Assembly (NCBI GenBank): GCA_014359355.1
Contig: JACIZP010000388.1
Span: 1-37,657 of the forward strand
DNA: 37,657 nt
Source of the DNA: Calditrichota bacterium
GTDB lineage: Bacteria; Zhuqueibacterota; Zhuqueibacteria; JANLFK01; Oleimicrobiaceae
Reading direction: 5' to 3'
Positions 1-8,404 of the stretch are shown in pieces. The position numbers were made by a program, and so were the translations under genes. The stretch's first letter is position 1; each line of letters begins with the position of its first letter. The notes under the pieces were generated by a model, which saw only the letters and a program-made list of their open reading frames with translations, had not been told where the DNA came from and ran no database searches.

Positions 1-39
1 CAGATGCTTCCAACCAGAGCGACACCCCCTTACCTCACG

Positions 40-73
40 AAAAAGGCCGGTGCCACTTATTCGGCACCGGCCT
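40..73 (-). terminator. Rho-independent terminator after the porU-porV pair
   Basis: A perfect 11-bp inverted repeat (44-54 with 63-73, GC-rich) encloses an 8-nt loop. On the minus strand it is followed by a run of five T (positions 44 to 40, the first belonging to the stem). No T-run follows it on the plus strand, so it works for minus-strand transcription. It lies about 120 bp past the stop of the PorV-like gene and marks the end of the transcription unit. Confidence 0.9.
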
Positions 74-194
74 CGACGAACTCAGGCAGCCGCAACGGCC
101 TCTTCCACCTTGGGACCTTTGCGGTCCCTTCCTACGCGATCCACACCCGCCGTGCAGCCGCCTGAGACGTTTACCCCAAACAAACCCACAGACA

Positions 195-1217
195 CTAAAG
201 CCGCATGGCTGCAGACACCCGGTGTGTTCCACGCAGTTGATAGCTCACAAAGGCATAGTCGATGTGCACCCAACCCAGCCGCAGGCCGGCTCCCACCGCC
301 AAGTCGCCATCATGAGATCCCACGCGGAGCGCCACCACATTCGCCACCGCCAATTCGCCGCCCACATACACCCCTTCTGCCCCAAAGTACTCCTTGTCCA
401 GAGCAAGGCCCGCCTGTGATTTGAGGAAGCGCAGACTCTGCGTGAACGCCACCCCACAGCGTACCACCGGCTGCGTGCGATCGATGGTTCTGGCCGGGCT
501 GTTCCACTTGAGGGAGGTACGCGAAAGGTCGCGCACACCTACCCCGAGACCCACACTGCGCACCGGTTGACCAGCAGACTCCGCCTCGGTGGTCAAACGC
601 AGCAAGACCCCAGCATCCAAACCCTGTCCATGGCCAGAGAAAGCATCAAGGTGCTGCTCGAGGTACTTGTAGGTGGCTCCCACGCAAAGCTCGGCGGGAA
701 TCCACACCCGCGAAAGGCCCACGCCAAGGCTCAGCTCAAATTCCAGCTTGCGGGCAAATGACAGCATGATGGCATTCTCCGAATCGCCAAAATACCCTTC
801 GGGCTGACCGGTGGAACGCAACGCCGGATTGGTGAACCGGTCCCAGCGTGTCTCGGCCAGTTCGCCGTAGCGGGGAATATCCTCCACGCCCAGCCGGATC
901 CAGCTCAACCCAACTGCCATCCCCGGCATCAGCCGTAGCGCGACGCTGGCCACGTTGTATTGCGCAATGCCGCCGAACATGGGGGTATGCTCGAACGTCA
1001 GCTCGGCGCGGCGCACATAGGCCAGGCCCGCCGGATTCCAGTAGAAGGCAGTCCCATCATTGGCCAGGGCCACAAAGGCGCCCCCCATGGCCGCAGGCCG
1101 TGCGCCAACTCCGATGCGAAGAAATTCGGCCGCATAGGTCCCGGCAAGCAGAAGCTGCGGGGCAAAGACCGTCCACGCCACCATGAGCACTGTCCCCCAC
1201 CACATTTTTGCACGCAT
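195..1217 (-). CDS. porV: PorV/PorQ-family outer-membrane protein (T9SS)
   Basis: About 340 residues. A signal peptide (hydrophobic stretch ending near L-L-L-A-G) leads into the family's characteristic start: F-L-R-I-G-V-G-A-R-P-A-A-M-G-G-A-F-V-A, then N-D-G-T-A-F-Y-W-N-P-A-G-L. The rest reads as alternating beta-strands of an outer-membrane barrel and ends with a typical H-R-V-S-A-A-M-R-L strand. In Porphyromonas, PorV receives T9SS cargo at the outer membrane and shuttles it to the PorU sortase. Here the gene follows the PorU-like gene by about 30 bp, the same order as porU-porV there. I chose the ATG at 1217 because G-G-G-A-G lies about 9 nt before it; ATGs at 1223 and 1232 are alternatives. 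It could instead be PorQ or a general family member, because the family is large and has many paralogs per genome. Confidence 0.8.
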   Translation of the reverse strand: MRAKMWWGTVLMVAWTVFAPQLLLAGTYAAEFLRIGVGARPAAMGGAFVALANDGTAFYWNPAGLAYVRRAELTFEHTPMFGGIAQYNVASVALRLMPGMAVGLSWIRLGVEDIPRYGELAETRWDRFTNPALRSTGQPEGYFGDSENAIMLSFARKLEFELSLGVGLSRVWIPAELCVGATYKYLEQHLDAFSGHGQGLDAGVLLRLTTEAESAGQPVRSVGLGVGVRDLSRTSLKWNSPARTIDRTQPVVRCGVAFTQSLRFLKSQAGLALDKEYFGAEGVYVGGELAVANVVALRVGSHDGDLAVGAGLRLGWVHIDYAFVSYQLRGTHRVSAAMRL

Positions 1218-1248
1218 AGTCATTTCTCCCATTCACCGCAGGAAAGTG

Positions 1249-4200
1249 CTATCGCAACCGGGCGATCTTCTCGATCGTCTCGATCTTGTTCTGCCCACGC
1301 CTGGCCACCAGCTTCAGGTAGTAGACACCATTTGCTACCTGCTCGCCCTCTTCATCTGTGCCGTCCCATACGACCTCGGTGTAGCCAATCACGGACTCGA
1401 CCTCGCGCGTCAGGTCACGCACCAACCGGCCCGAGGTGCTGTAGATGCGCAGCTGCACCTCGTCGGCCTCTGCGGTCAGCGTAAAGGCGATGACCGTCTG
1501 CTGAGCAAAAGGGTTGGGGTGATTGGCAATGCTACGCAGGGCAAAGCTCTCGCTCACCGTAAACGTTGCTTCGGCCACACCCTTGTTGCCGTGCACATCG
1601 TAGGCGGTCACCTGCAACTGATGCTGCCCGGAGCGGAGATTTGGGCTGAGGCCCACCACCAACATGTTGGGCGAGTCGGGTGCCGAGGTGCACGAGAACT
1701 CGGCAGCAGCAAGTTCGCGCCCATCGAGCACCACGCGCACCGGACGCAGGTCGTTGTCCACCGGGCTCTGATCCTCCACAATAGCCACAATGTTCGGCTT
1801 GGCAGGCACAAAGTCACCCTGGGCAAACGTCTGGCCCTGGAACGTGAGGCGAATCGTGGGCGCTTGGCTATCCACATTCACAAACAGACCGTAGACGGAG
1901 AACAAAGTTGCAGCACTGGCAAAGGCCTTGGCGGCTGGCACATCAATCTGACTGTTCAACGCGATCCACTGCCCCACAGCCTTGTCCCACGCGTAGAGCT
2001 TGAGCCGTCCGAGCGCGGCCGCGTGGGCAGCTAACGTGTCGCTGGGATCGAAGAACATCTCCACCGTGTACGGCGGAGAGAAGCTGAGGGTGCTGTCGTC
2101 GCTCGCTAAGGCATAGAGGTAGTTGGATTGGCCATCCTTCAATCTCACTGCCACAAGGTCTTTCGCCTTGCCGGCCCCCGTAAAGTGCTGCAGCGCCATG
2201 CCACTGACTGCTATGGCGGTGTGACGGGGAACGGCCTCTGCTGGGATGGCAAGCGAAAAGTTGCCGTCCGCCGCAATGGGCTGAGCCCCGGTTCCTGTCC
2301 CCCGCAGCACGATCCAACGGGTGCGCTGTCCGCTGTTGTTGTCGCGGTTCTGCTCATTGATCTGTTTGGCAGAATCGGCAACAACGCGGAAGGTACGCAG
2401 ACCCTCCGCCGGGTTGGCGCAGAGAAACGTCACCGTGGTGTCCCGCCCAGATGCTATGTTAGGCAGACGTTGCTCCGGGGCCATGGGCACCTCTTGCCCA
2501 GAGGTGATATCGAACAGGTGGAGGGCAAACGGGCCGCTGTCTACCTCCCCGGCGTTGGCAACCCTGACGTTCACCTCCAACGCGCTGGTCCCAGAAACCC
2601 TCATGCCCTCAGCCGTCACGACTATGTCGGCTGACTTGATAACGTCGTAGCTGAAGACCTCGCTGACCAGAGTACTGGGTTCCCCTGCGCTGTACTCGGC
2701 CACGATGCGGTAGTACACACGTGCCCCTCCTTCCACCTGAAGCGGGGCAACGGTTCTGTACAGCCCTCCTCCTCCTCTGGGCTCCATGGCCAAACGCGTC
2801 CATGTGGCGCTGTTGCGCGACCACTCGCAGTAGACCGCGCTCACGCCGGCGGGCGCCAAGGCAGGAGAAACCACCACCCGTGCCGAAATGTAGACCGAAT
2901 CCATGTGCGCAGGGCGCGCAGGCTCGGTGTAGACCTGGACAAAGTGAGGCTCGTTGAGCCTAAACCGCACCGCGCCGATGCCGTCGCTCTGCTCATTCCA
3001 GAAATAGGCGCGCACCACCCCAACTCCCCTGCTCCCTTGCCAATGCTGCGCAAACTGCGTCGTGACCTGCGCCAGGTCGGCGTGGAAACTCCCGTTGCTG
3101 ACAGGCACTATCGTGTCGGCCACCACCGAGTCGGCATCGTTGACCACTTCCAACAAAACCATGCCATTGCCACTGCCCGCGACAGTGCCACTCACGGAGA
3201 GGACCTCACCGACGCTCAGACTCGCGTTGGTCAAAAAGAGCTCCACACTCGTCGGCGGCAAGGCAATTTGCAGTGCCGGGTCGCCCATGAGGTTAAAGCT
3301 CTTTGCCTCGTCCGGATAGCGGAAGCCCCCGGCCAACATACTCAGCTTGCCTTCGGTCGTTACCTGCCCCACACGCCGCCTGCCATTGGCAAAGAGCGAC
3401 TTGAACAGGCCAATGTTCAGGAGCTGGTCACCATACAAGCGCGCCCGTCCTGCCGAGCCAAAGTGGGCCACGATCCCCCGGCCTGGGGCGCGGAGCAACT
3501 CCTCTCCTAGCGAAGCCTTGGTCGGACTGTAGATGTAGACGATGAAACATGTCAGGCTAAAGTGCACCGGGAAATTCATGGTGTTGTTGAGAAGGTTCAC
3601 ATCATCGATTTGAAAGAGTTCCTCATCGGAAAAGACGCCACCGCCGCCGTGGCCGATAAAGTTCATGATTACGGTGCCCTCCTCGAACAGGCGCACCAGG
3701 TCCTCGGTGCTGCCCATGTGCGGCGAGCGTGTATCGGTGGACAGGCGACGCACGCGGATCTCCGGCGGCGTGCAGTTGCGCTGTAGGTAGTCGGCGTTCA
3801 TCTCGAACTCATTGCGGCTGGCGGTACCAGTGCCGGTAATGAGCCCGAGCTGCCGCCGCCATTGCCCGATGAGCGGGTAGCGTTCATACTGAATGACCTT
3901 GGCCACGACAGCGCCCGCTTCCTGAGCGCTCGCCACAGGCAGACGACCGATGTAGAGATCCGGCAGCACATCCGTGCCGCTCACGCACGCAAAGTAGTTG
4001 TCGCTGGAAAGGATGCCCCAGGTGGTCGTGTACTCCAGCATGGTCGGCACGTACGTCTTCGTCTTCCAGCTACGCGCCACCTCCTTGTCAAAGCCATAGG
4101 TACAATCCCCGACCAGCAGAACGTAACTCAGGCGCGGCGGTGTCCAGTGCTCGTAGGCGTACTGCAAGAACCGCTTTATCGCCCTGGGGTCCATGCTCCC

Positions 4201-6078
4201 GTCGCCAAACTCGTCGTACACGTCCGCCACATCTACCACCATGGTGCGGAGACCCTTGGCGCGGCGATGTTCGGCCAAGCGCTCCACCTCTGCCATGAAA
4301 TCGGCATGGGTGATAATCACATAGTCAGCGCTGTTACCGGGATCCCGCAGTTGCGACGGAGTGTCCTTGATGATGGCCGCTGGCGATTGCCAGGCGTCAG
4401 CCGGCAGCACATAGTAGGTCGTGCTCAGCGGTGCTGTGTCCTGAAAGGTCACGCGATAGAGGTTCCCCTCCCTCTCCCAGGCAAGGTTGGTGAACCTTCG
4501 GCCCACGGCGTCGATGATGAACACATCGTTGCGAGTAAGGCCAGCGATGCTGTACTCCACCACCTTCCTCTCGCTGCCCGGGGCGCGTTGGATCTGCAAC
4601 CTGTTGTCCACAGCCTCAAGGAGGGCGTCGTATTCCACCTCGATCCAGTCAAGGAGCACCAGGTCAAGATCGCCTGCTCCTGTGTCGCCGGGCAACTCGA
4701 TGCTGAGCGCATTTTCCCCGTCCCTGAGGGCAGAGGCAGGCACCGAGGCATTGTCCACCGTGTATGCTGCCTGCCCGTCCCACTTCGCGTCGCCAACGAC
4801 TTCGTCGTTCAACTTCACCACCACGTGGTGGTCAGGGTTGGCGTACGAAGGGTAGGTGAGCCCTCTCAGCCGCACCTTCACCCGCGCCGGCTGGCCAGTC
4901 GTGGCGGGCCCGTCCAGGCGCAGCGGAATAACCAGCGGGCTGCCGGGTTGGGCTTGCACCCAGAACCAGTGGTCGGCAGTTTCCTCAGATACCAACAGCA
5001 GACGCTCAAATACCCGGTCTTCTTCGAAGTGTCTGGTTAACCGCGTGCTTGTCGGCCGCAATGGACTCGTGTCATACAATCCGCCGTCCACTTCCACCAT
5101 TTGGGCACCGGGTACCTCGCCTATGGTCAGCCAGTAGACATTGGCCGGCGTGTAAGGGGAATGGTAGGTGTAATCGCCACGGTTGAATACACCGCGAAAA
5201 CGGATGGCGTCCTGCGGGTCGAAGACTCCGTCGCGGCTGCCGGTCACCCACACGGGCACGTCGCGTCCCTTGTTGGTGAGGCTGATTAGGCGCGGGTCGA
5301 CCCCTCTGAGCACGGCGCCTGCGCGCTCCAAGTCACGGCCGGTGACCTGGTAGAAGCCGTCATTCTCCACAATGATTTTGAACACCTGCCCTGTGCGCGA
5401 TGATGAGGCAGTCCTGGAGAGCGCCAGCGGCACCTGTTGCCCTTTCCGCCACTGCCTGGCCTGCGCATAGTTGGCCAACGTGGTCCGGAAAAAGTCCTCA
5501 AAGATCGACTGCTGGGTCGCCACCTGCTGCGTGGTAGTCGTCGCCCCTGGCTGACTGAAGAGAACGGCCACGCGGATGGCGCGCGCCACCTGCGCGCGGT
5601 GCGTTGCCTGGTTGACCCGCACCGGGAAGAACACCACCTGAGCTATGCGCTGTTCGCGCACAAAGCCCACTTGGCCCAGGGTGGCAAACTCGGCGGGATA
5701 CCACGCGTCTGCCCCTCCGACGCCAACACTCTCCCCCTGCCATTCCTCCGGCGCCTTCTGGACATTGGGGATGGCCTGCTCGACAAAGTCCACCGCCTGT
5801 ACGCACAGGGTCACGTCGCCCTCATCAGGGATTCCGACCACCGCGCCAGTCATGGGCACCATGGGCATACCTGGCTCGGCCGTGTTCGGGTAGCCGTCGA
5901 TGACCAGCGATACGAGCCCGGCCTCCCCCTCAGCGGGAACGATGCGCAGCGAATCAACCCGCAACTCCATCGTCACGCCGCTCGAAGTTGCACTGACCAG
6001 CTCCACTCCCGCGCGCGCAGGGAGCACCGCCACGCTCCACAGCGCTATCGTCACTCCCATCTTCGTCCACCGCGTCAT
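1249..6078 (-). CDS. porU: C25 (gingipain-like) cysteine peptidase, PorU-like, with T9SS CTD
   Basis: About 1609 residues. A signal peptide ends near A-R-A-G. Next come a long N-terminal region resembling a gingipain/PorU propeptide plus beta domains (about 25-570), the C25 peptidase domain (about 586-940), a CARDB-like beta domain (about 1170-1280), further beta domains, and a CTD (last ~85 residues: N-H-P-N-P-F, then V-V-W-D-G-T-D). The catalytic His lies in I-G-H-G-G-G-G (about 811) and the Cys in S-L-T-C-F (about 845); the domain ends with L-M-G-D-P. PorU is the T9SS sortase that cleaves CTDs and attaches cargo to anionic LPS. The PorV-like neighbour supports that role, but the protein is about 450 residues longer than Porphyromonas PorU, so a gingipain-type cargo protease is the alternative. 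The start is the ATG at 6078; an adjacent GTG at 6081 is equally possible. Confidence 0.8.
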   Translation of the reverse strand: MTRWTKMGVTIALWSVAVLPARAGVELVSATSSGVTMELRVDSLRIVPAEGEAGLVSLVIDGYPNTAEPGMPMVPMTGAVVGIPDEGDVTLCVQAVDFVEQAIPNVQKAPEEWQGESVGVGGADAWYPAEFATLGQVGFVREQRIAQVVFFPVRVNQATHRAQVARAIRVAVLFSQPGATTTTQQVATQQSIFEDFFRTTLANYAQARQWRKGQQVPLALSRTASSSRTGQVFKIIVENDGFYQVTGRDLERAGAVLRGVDPRLISLTNKGRDVPVWVTGSRDGVFDPQDAIRFRGVFNRGDYTYHSPYTPANVYWLTIGEVPGAQMVEVDGGLYDTSPLRPTSTRLTRHFEEDRVFERLLLVSEETADHWFWVQAQPGSPLVIPLRLDGPATTGQPARVKVRLRGLTYPSYANPDHHVVVKLNDEVVGDAKWDGQAAYTVDNASVPASALRDGENALSIELPGDTGAGDLDLVLLDWIEVEYDALLEAVDNRLQIQRAPGSERKVVEYSIAGLTRNDVFIIDAVGRRFTNLAWEREGNLYRVTFQDTAPLSTTYYVLPADAWQSPAAIIKDTPSQLRDPGNSADYVIITHADFMAEVERLAEHRRAKGLRTMVVDVADVYDEFGDGSMDPRAIKRFLQYAYEHWTPPRLSYVLLVGDCTYGFDKEVARSWKTKTYVPTMLEYTTTWGILSSDNYFACVSGTDVLPDLYIGRLPVASAQEAGAVVAKVIQYERYPLIGQWRRQLGLITGTGTASRNEFEMNADYLQRNCTPPEIRVRRLSTDTRSPHMGSTEDLVRLFEEGTVIMNFIGHGGGGVFSDEELFQIDDVNLLNNTMNFPVHFSLTCFIVYIYSPTKASLGEELLRAPGRGIVAHFGSAGRARLYGDQLLNIGLFKSLFANGRRRVGQVTTEGKLSMLAGGFRYPDEAKSFNLMGDPALQIALPPTSVELFLTNASLSVGEVLSVSGTVAGSGNGMVLLEVVNDADSVVADTIVPVSNGSFHADLAQVTTQFAQHWQGSRGVGVVRAYFWNEQSDGIGAVRFRLNEPHFVQVYTEPARPAHMDSVYISARVVVSPALAPAGVSAVYCEWSRNSATWTRLAMEPRGGGGLYRTVAPLQVEGGARVYYRIVAEYSAGEPSTLVSEVFSYDVIKSADIVVTAEGMRVSGTSALEVNVRVANAGEVDSGPFALHLFDITSGQEVPMAPEQRLPNIASGRDTTVTFLCANPAEGLRTFRVVADSAKQINEQNRDNNSGQRTRWIVLRGTGTGAQPIAADGNFSLAIPAEAVPRHTAIAVSGMALQHFTGAGKAKDLVAVRLKDGQSNYLYALASDDSTLSFSPPYTVEMFFDPSDTLAAHAAALGRLKLYAWDKAVGQWIALNSQIDVPAAKAFASAATLFSVYGLFVNVDSQAPTIRLTFQGQTFAQGDFVPAKPNIVAIVEDQSPVDNDLRPVRVVLDGRELAAAEFSCTSAPDSPNMLVVGLSPNLRSGQHQLQVTAYDVHGNKGVAEATFTVSESFALRSIANHPNPFAQQTVIAFTLTAEADEVQLRIYSTSGRLVRDLTREVESVIGYTEVVWDGTDEEGEQVANGVYYLKLVARRGQNKIETIEKIARLR

Positions 6079-6142
6079 CACGCTCCATCTCCCTTCCGCT
6101 CGGCAATCAGCATCGACGTCAGTGTTGTCTCCGCGGTTTCAG

Positions 6143-6160
6143 GCTCGCCTTTCGGCGGGC
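6143..6160 (-). other. Small GAAA-capped hairpin in the porU leader
   Basis: In the roughly 115-bp gap before the PorU-like gene, the minus strand can form C-G-C-C / G-A-A-A loop / G-G-C-G, extended by two more pairs after one C-A mismatch. No T-run follows, so it is not an intrinsic terminator. On the plus strand the mismatch would be a U-G pair, which weakens the case for a selected minus-strand RNA. It may simply be chance structure in GC-rich DNA. Confidence 0.25.
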
Positions 6161-6194
6161 ACCATTGAACCAACTTCTCTGTCCAGATCCAGAT

Positions 6195-7133
6195 TCAGAG
6201 CCAGTAGATTATCGCTGCAACCATGAACGCCCACGTTATGATGGCGGCAAGCAACGGCACGTCCGCAAAGAGGAGCACTTCCGGGTTGCCGCCCCCGTTT
6301 TCGTGGTGCACTAAGTACAGATAGCGAAAGATACCAAAGACAACCAGGGGGACGCTGTAGACGAGGTTAGGCGTCCCGAACTCAGCTAAAGTGCGCGGCG
6401 ACAGCGTGTACAGCGTGTAGCTCATCACCGCTGAGGTAGCAGCCAAAATGATGAACTGGTCAAGAAGAACAGGGCTGTAGGAAATAAGAGCCCGACGATG
6501 TTCGGCCGCAACGCTACCCAAGGCGGTGAGCTCGTGGCGGCGTTTGCAAAGCGCCACGAACAGAGCCAAGAAGGTGGTACACACGACCAGCCACTGCGAT
6601 ATTGCCACATTGACCACTACGGCACCCGCTGCTGCGCGCAGCACAAAGCCGATGGCGATGATCAGCACGTCAAGAGGGGCCACTCGCTTCAGCCACAGAG
6701 AGTAGACAACCATCAGGACGTAGTAGCCCAAGGCAATGCCCGCGAATCGACCACCCAAGCCCAGAGCGCCGACGACACCGCCAACTGCCAAGAGTCCCGC
6801 GATGAAGAGAGCGAAGACAGGCGAGAGCGTGCCGCTGGCTACCGGACGCATGCGCTTGAGAGGGTGCTGCCGATCCTGTTCGGCGTCGATCACATCGTTT
6901 ACCAGATATACCGAACTGGAAAGAAGGCAGAACACGGCAAACGCCAAACAGGCCCTCATCACCAACGGGGCGGAGCCGAGGTTCAGCGAGAACATGACGC
7001 CGGCAAAGAGCAACAGGTTCTTTGTCCACTGCCTGGGCCTGATTGCTACCAACAACGCGCCAAGGGTTTTTCTGCTCAACAACCGCGCACGCGGCTGGCT
7101 CCCGGCTACTTTGGATGACCGTTGGCGTGCCAT
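6195..7133 (-). CDS. UbiA-family prenyltransferase, decaprenyl-phosphate phosphoribosyltransferase-like
   Basis: About 312 residues with about eight to nine membrane helices. The UbiA signature N-D-x-x-D-x-x-x-D is at about 79-87, followed by H-P-L-K-R-M-R-P. The second motif reads Y-S-L-W-L-K-R-V-A-P-L-D-V, the form typical of decaprenyl-phosphate phosphoribosyltransferase (mycobacterial Rv3806c), not of ubiquinone or heme O enzymes. Rv3806c transfers phosphoribose from PRPP to polyprenyl phosphate, a step towards lipid-linked pentose donors. It is the last gene of the polysaccharide run and overlaps the upstream GT-C gene by 28 bp. The chosen ATG has G-G-A-G-G 4 nt upstream; the longer reading frame upstream lies inside the previous gene. 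The next steps of the mycobacterial route (phosphatase, DprE1/DprE2) are not in the window. Confidence 0.8.
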   Translation of the reverse strand: MARQRSSKVAGSQPRARLLSRKTLGALLVAIRPRQWTKNLLLFAGVMFSLNLGSAPLVMRACLAFAVFCLLSSSVYLVNDVIDAEQDRQHPLKRMRPVASGTLSPVFALFIAGLLAVGGVVGALGLGGRFAGIALGYYVLMVVYSLWLKRVAPLDVLIIAIGFVLRAAAGAVVVNVAISQWLVVCTTFLALFVALCKRRHELTALGSVAAEHRRALISYSPVLLDQFIILAATSAVMSYTLYTLSPRTLAEFGTPNLVYSVPLVVFGIFRYLYLVHHENGGGNPEVLLFADVPLLAAIITWAFMVAAIIYWL

Positions 7134-8404
7134 CTCTCCTCCACAGATTCGACCTTCTCTGCTCGACCTCTCTTGCCACCCGCTCCCCGCCACCGTTCCG
7201 CAAGCCACACCACCGCAAAACCAGCAAATGGCATGAGGAACACATCCAGCGGCAGTCGCAGCCGTACAATGGCAATGTAGAGTGCGTGCGCCACATCAAA
7301 GCCGATGAACAGGCATAGGAACGCCAAGTTCTCCCTGGAGCTCTTTTTCCACGAGGCAATCAACCCAACTATTGCCAAGACGAGCAATGGACCGAAGGTC
7401 ACGATACTCGCCAGTTTCGACAGCCTCTCGTTTTGCTTGAAGCCCGACGATGGTACCGGGTAGAAGCGCCAGAACGCCACCGCCTTGCTGGCCGCCAAAC
7501 GGAGAAAGCGGACGGGCTGCTCGCGAATAAAGGCCAAGCCCGTCGCATAGTAGATGCGGTCCCGCTCCACCTCGGAAGCGGCCTGCTCTAACCTCTGGGC
7601 CAGATCAGGGGGTAGGGCTACTTCGTTCCCTGTATTTGCCGTGGCCGCCGGGTTGTTGCCAAGCCAGAAGTTGCGCCCTCCATTGGTAGTCAAAGTGACC
7701 GCCCCAAGGCGCACATAGTTTCTGGCGGCCCATGGTGCAACAGTCGCAATGGCCACAAGCAGAAAGAGTGCAGCCATCCACGCCGGCACGCGCCGGCGAA
7801 CGCCCGGCACCCAAAGATACCAGGCCACAAAGAAGGGCACCGCTGCCAGTAGATTCGGCCTGATCAGCAGCACCGCCCCCAGCAGCACCCCAACCCCCAG
7901 GAAACGCAGCGCTTTCGGCTCATCGCAGGCGATGATGAAACGGTACACAGCATAGGCCAGAACGAACACGCAAAGAGCTTCGGAGTACAGCACTCCTGCC
8001 ACATAGACGTAGTAGGGATAAAGGGCACAGATGCCGGCTGCGAGGCGCGCGACTCGCCGATCAAACAGCCGCAGGGCCAGTAGGTAGACCACGCCCACCA
8101 ACGCCGTAGTCAACACCGACTGAACTATGCGCACCGCCACCAAGCTTCGGCCAAAGGCCAGGTAGACGAGCGCCAAAAAGACTGGATAGCCAATCGGCCG
8201 ATACGCGGTGGCTTGTCCCTGCTCATCGACAAAGCCGTTGCCGGCTGCCAACGAGCGGGCCAGATGGTCATAGGCGCTCTCGTCTATAGGCCAGTAGTAC
8301 CTGTTCTCCAGCGTCGCCACGAACGCCAGGCGAGCCGCTAAGGCTATCCCACAGATGGCCAAGAGCACGCGGTCTGCCAACAATTGTCTAACGGTTCGGG
8401 GCAT
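7106..8404 (-). CDS. GT-C (ArnT/PMT-like, GT39-type) membrane glycosyltransferase
   Basis: About 432 residues with many membrane helices. The first periplasmic loop carries the acidic motif I-D-E-S-A-Y-D (about 40-46), followed by A-Y-R-P-I-G-Y-P, as in ArnT/PMT-like enzymes that move a sugar from a polyprenyl-phosphate donor on the outer face of the inner membrane. N-G-G-R-N-F-W-L-G-N-N recurs in the paralog at 14482-15693. The ATG at 8404 has G-G-A-G-G-T-G about 9 nt upstream. The gene overlaps the BNR lipoprotein gene upstream by 17 bp and the UbiA-family gene downstream by 28 bp, indicating one mRNA. The exact sugar cannot be read from sequence. Confidence 0.8.
   Translation of the reverse strand: MPRTVRQLLADRVLLAICGIALAARLAFVATLENRYYWPIDESAYDHLARSLAAGNGFVDEQGQATAYRPIGYPVFLALVYLAFGRSLVAVRIVQSVLTTALVGVVYLLALRLFDRRVARLAAGICALYPYYVYVAGVLYSEALCVFVLAYAVYRFIIACDEPKALRFLGVGVLLGAVLLIRPNLLAAVPFFVAWYLWVPGVRRRVPAWMAALFLLVAIATVAPWAARNYVRLGAVTLTTNGGRNFWLGNNPAATANTGNEVALPPDLAQRLEQAASEVERDRIYYATGLAFIREQPVRFLRLAASKAVAFWRFYPVPSSGFKQNERLSKLASIVTFGPLLVLAIVGLIASWKKSSRENLAFLCLFIGFDVAHALYIAIVRLRLPLDVFLMPFAGFAVVWLAERWRGAGGKRGRAEKVESVEERWHANGHPK

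Noticed and set aside
3862-5040. Plus-strand open frame of about 392 codons
   Set aside because: It lies fully opposite the C25 peptidase gene, is rich in His/Arg/Val as expected from antisense translation, and has no motif.
6082-6194. Known riboswitch class in the leader of the PorU-like gene
   Set aside because: The GAAA-capped hairpin is suggestive, but the surrounding bases do not match the consensus of the glycine, TPP, cobalamin or c-di-GMP riboswitches as I know them.
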